Assembly (NCBI GenBank): GCA_027061425.1
Contig: JALSUN010000042.1
Coordinates: 1-43,071 of the forward strand
Reading direction: 5' to 3'
Source: Helicobacteraceae bacterium
GTDB lineage: Bacteria; Campylobacterota; Campylobacteria; Campylobacterales; Sulfurimonadaceae
Length of the DNA: 43,071 nucleotides
A program made the position numbers and the translations under genes. Shown one piece after another: positions 38,233 through 43,071 of the stretch (position 1 is its first letter; each line of letters starts with the position of its first letter). Below the pieces are notes generated by a model. The model was not told the origin of the DNA. It ran no database searches and saw nothing but the letters and a program-made list of their open reading frames with translations.

Positions 38233-39447
38233 TTATGAGACCTCATTTCCATTGATATAAATTTTTTGAATATTATAGCCATGCAGAAGTAAATGCACGG
38301 GTAACTGCTCACTAGGTGTTGTTTCTAGGTCTATGATTAAGAGGTCAGCCTCTTTACCTACTGCAATTTCTCCTGTATTCATCCCCAAGGCCTTAGCACT
38401 GTTTACTGTTGCATTTGTGAGTAATTCGGTAGCGAGTGTTGTGAGGTCACGATTGGCATGCATAAAAAGGGCAATTTTCATCTCTTCGATGAGGTCTAGT
38501 GTGTAGTTAGAACTAAGTCCATCTGTACCCATGACCCAAGATACCTTGTTTACATCGAGTTTTTCAAGGTCGATGGTACCGTTACCTAGTAGACGGTTAG
38601 AGATGGGGCAGTGTATCACTGTGTGGCCATCTTGTGCAAGTTGTTTTAACTCGCCATGGTCTGCTTGTACAACATGCGTCATCAGCGTTGGTTTGTCTTT
38701 AAAAAGAGAGAGAAAACTCTCAGAGGTGTTGACGGCATAATCTTGTTTTAAAAACTCAGTAAAAAAGGGCTTAAACTCACCAGAATTACTGGCTAACCAC
38801 TCCTGTTCGGCAGGGCTTTCCATGTAGTGTGCGGTGGTGACCATGTTGTGTTGAGTGGCATACTTTAACGCCCGCTTTATAAGTGCCGGATGAACGGAGT
38901 AGGGTGAATGAATTGCGATAGCTGGGTAAAAGCCCTCTCTTTTGACCTGCAAAGAAGCTTCTACACGGGACATAAAATCATCATACAGTGTGTCTGCCAT
39001 AGTCGCTTGAGAACCGATGACCTCATTAAAAAATAAGACTTTTTGTTTAGCATTGGCAGCGGCTTCTAAGTCTAAAGCATACGAACTCACCGCACCAAAT
39101 GTTGTGATACCATTTTTAAGCATCTCGTCGCAGGCCTTAGACATACAGTTAGCATCACATCCTCCAATAAGATCTTCACGGTTCTCTATAACAGAGTTAA
39201 GCCAAGGCATAAAACTACCATATTTTAAAGTCTCTTTGTTGGCAGAGAACTCTAAGTGAACATGAGGATTAATAAGTCCAGGCATCACCAGGGAGTGCAG
39301 CGGGACCTCTACAAAATCTGCCTCAGGAAATTGTTCTAAAAGTTCATGAAGCTGTCCAATAGCACGGATGTGTGTGTCAAAAGCGATACTCATGCCACTG
39401 AGTTGTCGGGTGGGTGAGAGGATGGTCTCAGGTGTTATAATTTTCAT
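38233..39447 (-). CDS. mqnF: 6-aminodeoxyfutalosine deaminase (Cj0067-like amidohydrolase)
   Basis: 404 residues. Amidohydrolase-fold metal enzyme: metal ligands in INPHVHLEFS (HxH), TTAHYMESPAEQEWL and THVVQADHGELKQL, with catalytic Asp in WVMGTDGLSSNYTL. In Campylobacter and Helicobacter the gene at this position (Cj0067) deaminates 6-aminodeoxyfutalosine in the futalosine route to menaquinone; the gene order sppA-here-aroQ is the same, so I take that function. The alternative is an S-adenosylhomocysteine or methylthioadenosine deaminase, which has the same fold. The gene and sppA form a two-gene operon. Confidence 0.8.
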   Translation of the reverse strand: MKIITPETILSPTRQLSGMSIAFDTHIRAIGQLHELLEQFPEADFVEVPLHSLVMPGLINPHVHLEFSANKETLKYGSFMPWLNSVIENREDLIGGCDANCMSKACDEMLKNGITTFGAVSSYALDLEAAANAKQKVLFFNEVIGSQATMADTLYDDFMSRVEASLQVKREGFYPAIAIHSPYSVHPALIKRALKYATQHNMVTTAHYMESPAEQEWLASNSGEFKPFFTEFLKQDYAVNTSESFLSLFKDKPTLMTHVVQADHGELKQLAQDGHTVIHCPISNRLLGNGTIDLEKLDVNKVSWVMGTDGLSSNYTLDLIEEMKIALFMHANRDLTTLATELLTNATVNSAKALGMNTGEIAVGKEADLLIIDLETTPSEQLPVHLLLHGYNIQKIYINGNEVS

Positions 39448-39516
39448 AGTGTCTCGTTTGTTAAAATGAATCTCGTAATTATAACGATATTCAAGGAATT
39501 ACAATCTATCTTTACC

Positions 39517-39522
39517 TATAAT
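39517..39522 (+). promoter_or_regulatory. candidate -10 box for the aroQ-folK-flhG operon
   Basis: TATAAT about 35 bases before the aroQ start, in the 108-base divergent gap to mqnF. The -35 is not clear. AAAGGA follows as ribosome site. Confidence 0.45.
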
Positions 39523-39555
39523 GCACGAAGAAATAATATATATTAAAGGAAAACA

Positions 39556-40038
39556 ATGAAAGTTGTCGTAATTCAAGGTCCAAATCTTAACATGTTAGGT
39601 GTTCGTGAACAAGCTATTTACGGACCAATGAAGTTAGAGCAGATCCATGCTCAGATGAAAGATTTCGCAGACAAAAACAACATAGAGATAGAATTTTTTC
39701 AGTCAAATCTTGAGGGTGAGATCGTAGACAAGATCCAAGAGTGTTATGGTGAAGCGCAAGGTATTATTATTAATGCTGCTGCATATACACACACTTCTAT
39801 CGCTATTCGTGATGCGATCTCTGCTGTAGCCATCCCTACTATTGAAGTCCATATCTCTAACATTCACCGCCGTGAAGAGTTCCGTAAAGAGAACATGATT
39901 GCTCCAGTATGTGCTTCATCTGTTGTAGGTTTTGGTCCATTTGGTTACCACTTGGCAATGCTAGGTATGAACCAGATCATGCAAGAAGTTCAGGCACTTC
40001 AGGCACAACAAGCCGCAGCACAACAGCAACAAGCGTAA
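39556..40038 (+). CDS. aroQ: 3-dehydroquinate dehydratase, type II
   Basis: 160 residues. Third step of the shikimate pathway. All type II motifs are present: VVIQGPNLNMLGVREQAIYG (with the catalytic Tyr in IYG), FFQSNLEGEIVDKIQE, GIIINAAAYTHTSIAIRDAI and EVHISNIHRREEFRKENMIA. The last ~15 residues are only Gln and Ala with one Leu (ending AAAQQQQA), which extends beyond the normal end of the enzyme. Three bases to folK. Same order as in Campylobacter jejuni. Confidence 0.96.
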   Translation: MKVVVIQGPNLNMLGVREQAIYGPMKLEQIHAQMKDFADKNNIEIEFFQSNLEGEIVDKIQECYGEAQGIIINAAAYTHTSIAIRDAISAVAIPTIEVHISNIHRREEFRKENMIAPVCASSVVGFGPFGYHLAMLGMNQIMQEVQALQAQQAAAQQQQA

Positions 40039-40041
40039 TTA

Positions 40042-40533
40042 GTGTTGCTAGTACGTAAGCTCTCTGCTGACTTGAGCCTCTATAGAGTCTCAGGTTTTCC
40101 CGCTTCGTACAGACACGCCAAAATCTTGCGCCATCGTGCACTTATAGGTCTTGGTGGTAATGTTGGAGATGTCATCAGACGTTTTCAACACCTTCAACAC
40201 TATCTTAAAAATGCTGTTGACATACAACTCCTTCACACCTCACCGGTTTTAAAAAATCCTCCTTTTGGGTATCACGAGCAGGAAGATTTTTTAAATGCGG
40301 TTGTGGAAGTCGCTACAAACAAGAGCCCTAAAAAGTTGTTAAAATTTCTTTTGCATACAGAAAAACATTTTGGACGCAGACGCAGTTTTGCCAATGCACC
40401 GAGAACCTTAGACCTTGATCTTATTTTTTTTGACAAGGTGAAGATGCAGACGCCATTTTTAACATTGCCTCATCCGCACTGGTCAGAGCGTGAAAGTGTC
40501 ATCATCCCTCTTCAACACCTAGGTCTCAAATAA
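40042..40533 (+). CDS. folK: HPPK, hydroxymethyl-dihydropterin pyrophosphokinase
   Basis: 163 residues. Makes the pterin diphosphate used by FolP. The core starts about residue 32: ALIGLGGNVGDVIRRFQHLQ, then VLKNPPFGYHEQEDFLNAVV, HTEKHFGRRRSFANAPRTLD and LDLDLIFFDKV, which is the RxxxxNxPRTxDxDLL metal site. About 30 residues precede the core (KLSADLSLYRVSGFPASYRH); the only possible starts in this frame are GTG 40042 or TTG 40045. Its stop overlaps the flhG start as TAATG. In Campylobacter flhF would lie here between folK and flhG. Confidence 0.92.
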   Translation: MLLVRKLSADLSLYRVSGFPASYRHAKILRHRALIGLGGNVGDVIRRFQHLQHYLKNAVDIQLLHTSPVLKNPPFGYHEQEDFLNAVVEVATNKSPKKLLKFLLHTEKHFGRRRSFANAPRTLDLDLIFFDKVKMQTPFLTLPHPHWSERESVIIPLQHLGLK

Positions 40534-41366
40534 TGGTACAAAACAACCGCGCAAAAAAGACCCGTTTCATTGCCATTACGAGTGGTAAAGGTGGCGTAGG
40601 AAAAAGTACCATTAGCTCTAACCTTGCGTATGTTTTAGCATCAGCTGGGGTGAAGGTAGGTGTCTTTGATGCTGATATCGGTCTTGCTAACCTTGATGTG
40701 ATGTTCAATGTCTCTGTGAAAAAGAACATTTTGCATATGTTAAAAGGTGAGGCAACACTTAAAGAGATCCTTATACAAGTTAGAGAGAACCTTGTCTTGA
40801 TACCCGGTGAGAGTGGTGAAGAGATACTCAATTACTCAGACTCTGAGGTTTTTGAGCGCTTTATGAAAGAGGCAGAAGTTTTAAACGACTTGGATGTGCT
40901 TATTATTGATACGGGCGCAGGTATTAATAAAAATACCCAACTTTTTTTACAGGCGGCAGATGATGTTGTTGTCGTCACTGTACCTGATCCTGCTGCCATA
41001 ACTGACGCTTATGCCACAGTAAAGGTGGTTGCTAGAGAGCGCCCCGATATGTTAATGTTGCTTAACCAAGTGAGTAACGAAAATGAGGCCTACTCTATTT
41101 TTAAACGCATCCAGAAGGTAGCTTTGGAAAACATCCGTGAAGATCTAGATTTGAAGTTTTTAGGTAAGATCAACATCGACCTGAAAGTCTCTGCTTCGGT
41201 CAAACAGCGCGCACTGTTTACACAAGCGCACCCCTCTTCACTTGTGAGTAAAGATATGAGACTCATCGCCAAACGTCTGGTGAGTCGCTTGGAACGTCAA
41301 GTCTATGTGAAACCTAAAGAGAGTGGTTTAGCAGGACTTTTTAGGCGTTTACGCGAGCAGTTCTAG
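40533..41366 (+). CDS. flhG: MinD-like ATPase FlhG
   Basis: 277 residues. A P-loop ATPase of the MinD/ParA group. The deviant Walker A motif is plain (AITSGKGGVGKSTISSNLAY), followed by VGVFDADIGLANLDVMFNVS and VLIIDTGAGINKNTQLFL. The C-terminal end is basic with an amphipathic helix (ESGLAGLFRRLREQF), likely for membrane binding. Next to folK it corresponds to FlhG/YlxH, which normally controls flagellar number together with FlhF. Here flhF is not present beside it, so the ATPase may have another job such as division-site or pole organisation. Confidence 0.88.
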   Translation: MVQNNRAKKTRFIAITSGKGGVGKSTISSNLAYVLASAGVKVGVFDADIGLANLDVMFNVSVKKNILHMLKGEATLKEILIQVRENLVLIPGESGEEILNYSDSEVFERFMKEAEVLNDLDVLIIDTGAGINKNTQLFLQAADDVVVVTVPDPAAITDAYATVKVVARERPDMLMLLNQVSNENEAYSIFKRIQKVALENIREDLDLKFLGKINIDLKVSASVKQRALFTQAHPSSLVSKDMRLIAKRLVSRLERQVYVKPKESGLAGLFRRLREQF

Positions 41367-41367
41367 G

Positions 41368-42321
41368 ATGTCATCTTCTGATTCAACCCCTACAAAAGAG
41401 CTTTTGAGCCAAAATGAGATCGAAGCACTTTTAGAGATTTTTACCACCCATGAACCGGTAAAAGAGGGTGAGGTCTTGTTGGAAGTGGGTATGACTAAGG
41501 TGGCTTTAGGACTGCAACACTATTTAGAGAGCATCGGCATTTATTGTGATGAGGTGAGTGTTGTACCCGGTGAGGTGGACTACGCTCACGAAGATGCTTA
41601 TGTGGGAAGTTACCAACCTTTGAGTGCCCTTTACATAGAACCTCCCTTAGCTTTAGATATCATTGGTGCACGTTTAGGACAGAAGGAGCGTTGTTATGAA
41701 GCCTCTAGAACACTGAGTGCCTTAGAACAGCGTCTTTTAGTTCCTGTATATGATGAGATCGTCTATAATGTAGAAAAAGAGTTGGATGACTATTTTTCAA
41801 AGAACAGTGTCCAAGAGAGCCTCTTTTATATTTTAAAAGTTGTTTATGATGGTGTTGAAAGTGTTGTTGTTTTGGACTTCTCTCTACGTCAAGAAGTAGC
41901 AACAGTAACGACCTTACTTCCTAACAAAACACAGATGGTAGTGAGTGTAGGAACACTGCAGACACTGAATTTAGAAGAAAATCATAGTTATACTCTTGAT
42001 GACTTTGGTGCAAATCGTGCTTTACTGCTTTTAGATAACAGTGCAGGGTTTTTAGTGGAGAGAATAGAGGAGGCTGACACTTTAAGTCTAGAGTTACTAG
42101 GCCCCCTCTCTGATCACCGACTGTTTGAGCGTTACCATCTGGTTATAGCTTGTGGTCACATGTCTGATGAGACCCTTATGGCACTGCGTTATGGTGCAGT
42201 TTTAAAGGTAGCGCCTTTTGTAGAGGCTAAAATATATAAAGAAGGTAAGGCAGTTGCAGATGCAAGTGTCTACCGCTCAGATCAAAGAGTCATGATAAAG
42301 GTTGAAAATGGGAGAGTCTAA
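41368..42321 (+). CDS. FliM/FliN-like protein (divergent)
   Basis: 317 residues. Residues ~13-22 read LLSQNEIEALL, the signature found at the N-terminus of FliM (LSQxEIDALL, the CheY-binding peptide). The middle (TKVALGLQHYLESIGIYCDE ... VYDGVESVVVLDFSLRQEVA) is not clearly a normal FliM domain. The last ~70 residues end like a SpoA/FliN domain (VAPFVEAKIYKEGKAVADAS, then RVMIKVENGRV). It could be a reduced switch protein or a repurposed one. It begins two bases after flhG and overlaps the LOG gene by 14 bases. Confidence in the gene is high, in the family moderate. Confidence 0.65.
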   Translation: MSSSDSTPTKELLSQNEIEALLEIFTTHEPVKEGEVLLEVGMTKVALGLQHYLESIGIYCDEVSVVPGEVDYAHEDAYVGSYQPLSALYIEPPLALDIIGARLGQKERCYEASRTLSALEQRLLVPVYDEIVYNVEKELDDYFSKNSVQESLFYILKVVYDGVESVVVLDFSLRQEVATVTTLLPNKTQMVVSVGTLQTLNLEENHSYTLDDFGANRALLLLDNSAGFLVERIEEADTLSLELLGPLSDHRLFERYHLVIACGHMSDETLMALRYGAVLKVAPFVEAKIYKEGKAVADASVYRSDQRVMIKVENGRV

Positions 42322-43071
42322 ACACGTTTCAAAAGAGGTTGTCAAGCGTTATGTGAGAGACATTAAGTCTGCAGATGCTTGGAGTATGTTCAAGATCATG
42401 GCAGATTTTGTCAAAGGATTCGATGAGTTAGGTGACTTAGGGCCTGCGGTGACTGTTTTTGGAAGTGCCCGCCTGAAAGAGGAGAGTAAGTACTATCAGA
42501 TGGCCATGGAGTTGACGAAAAAGTTGGCAGATAAAAAGTTCAACGTCTTGACAGGAGGTGGGCCAGGTATTATGGAAGCTGCCAACCGTGGTGCCTTTAA
42601 AGCAGGTGGTGTCGAGTCCATCGGTCTTAATATCGACCTGCCGTTTGAACAGCGTCTTAACCCTTACACAACTAAAGAGCAGACCTTTGACTACTTCTTC
42701 TCTCGTAAGGTGATGTTGGTGAAGTACTCTATGGCCTATGTCATCTTCCCCGGTGGTTTTGGAACGCTAGATGAGCTTTTTGAAGCATTGACTTTGGTGC
42801 AGACAAGAAAAGTAGAGGGAGTGAGACTCTTTTTAGTGGGGACTGATTTCTATAACCCCCTCATAGACTTTATAGATGAGTGTCTGATCTCTCATGGGAT
42901 GATAGATAGTGAAGATATCAACCTCATTACGATCAGTGATGATTTGGACTTCATCGTTTCAGAGATAGAGAATTCTCTTGAAGTACAGTTGAAGGGTCTC
43001 AAAGAGGGTGGACTGGTTGATACCAAACATTATAAGGTACTCTCTAAGTTCTTTGAAGATCGGACAATCTC
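42308..43071 (+). CDS. LOG family protein (partial at the right edge)
   Basis: About 254 residues are in view and the frame is still open at the edge. The Lonely-Guy fold motifs are AVTVFGSARL, VLTGGGPGIMEAANRGAF and VIFPGGFGTLDELFEALTLV (PGGxGTxxE). Enzymes of this group cleave nucleoside 5'-monophosphates, either making cytokinin-like bases or acting as nucleotide 5'-monophosphate nucleosidases; in bacteria the role is mostly in nucleotide turnover. The long N-terminal helix (residues ~1-45) fits the TIGR00730-type relatives. Starts at ATG 42308 inside the FliM-like gene. Confidence 0.88.
   Translation, partial: MGESKHVSKEVVKRYVRDIKSADAWSMFKIMADFVKGFDELGDLGPAVTVFGSARLKEESKYYQMAMELTKKLADKKFNVLTGGGPGIMEAANRGAFKAGGVESIGLNIDLPFEQRLNPYTTKEQTFDYFFSRKVMLVKYSMAYVIFPGGFGTLDELFEALTLVQTRKVEGVRLFLVGTDFYNPLIDFIDECLISHGMIDSEDINLITISDDLDFIVSEIENSLEVQLKGLKEGGLVDTKHYKVLSKFFEDRTI

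Overview
The window looks like a chromosomal segment of a Campylobacterota (epsilonproteobacterial) bacterium, most like a Sulfurovum/Sulfurimonas-type organism. The base composition is AT-rich. The right two thirds carries gene clusters typical of that phylum: rppH-lysC-hobA-holB-folP (the Helicobacter pylori HP1228-HP1232 order) and sppA-mqnF-aroQ-folK-flhG (the Campylobacter jejuni Cj0068-Cj0063 neighbourhood). HobA itself is specific to Campylobacterota. flhF and fliA are absent from their usual places beside flhG, and the next gene is only a FliM/FliN-like protein, which fits a non-flagellated or flagellum-reduced lineage. The species call is inference; no search was run.

Layout. Positions 1-1840 hold the end of a secreted or cell-surface protein, a shortened alpha/beta-hydrolase gene and a decayed tract with frameshifted remnants. 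Positions 1841-2767 encode a WYL-domain regulator. Positions 2909-14629 form one long co-directional run of ten exported proteins. At least six carry alpha/beta modules resembling the LPP20/FlgP family. The others are an MltC-like lytic transglycosylase, a TPR membrane protein, a PPC-domain lipoprotein, a predicted outer-membrane barrel fused to an LPP20-like head, and a periplasmic caspase-like protease with an intact His/Cys dyad. This is the most unusual part of the window. I read it as an undescribed, envelope-spanning, caspase-centred apparatus.

Positions 14714-27835 are mostly housekeeping: ilvC, a hemerythrin, a DUF2062 protein, a divergent polysaccharide deacetylase with dprA, the minus-strand hemW-tatB-tatC-queA run, rppH-lysC-hobA-holB-folP, and a secreted cyclophilin. 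Positions 28024-37137 are accessory: a secreted class 3 lipase; a minus-strand operon with a c'-type cytochrome, a membrane-fusion protein, an RND permease split into two polypeptides and a MORN-repeat protein; a secreted protein made almost wholly of 11-residue repeats; a DUF302-like periplasmic protein; and a periplasmic small-heat-shock-like protein. Two near-identical CCCTA/TAGGG palindromes lie between the cytochrome operon and the repeat protein.

Positions 37363-43071 return to conserved genes: sppA and mqnF on the minus strand; aroQ, folK, flhG, the FliM-like gene and a LOG-family gene cut by the window edge on the plus strand. Most genes abut or overlap by 1-17 bases. No tRNA, rRNA, CRISPR array, insertion sequence or phage gene was recognised.
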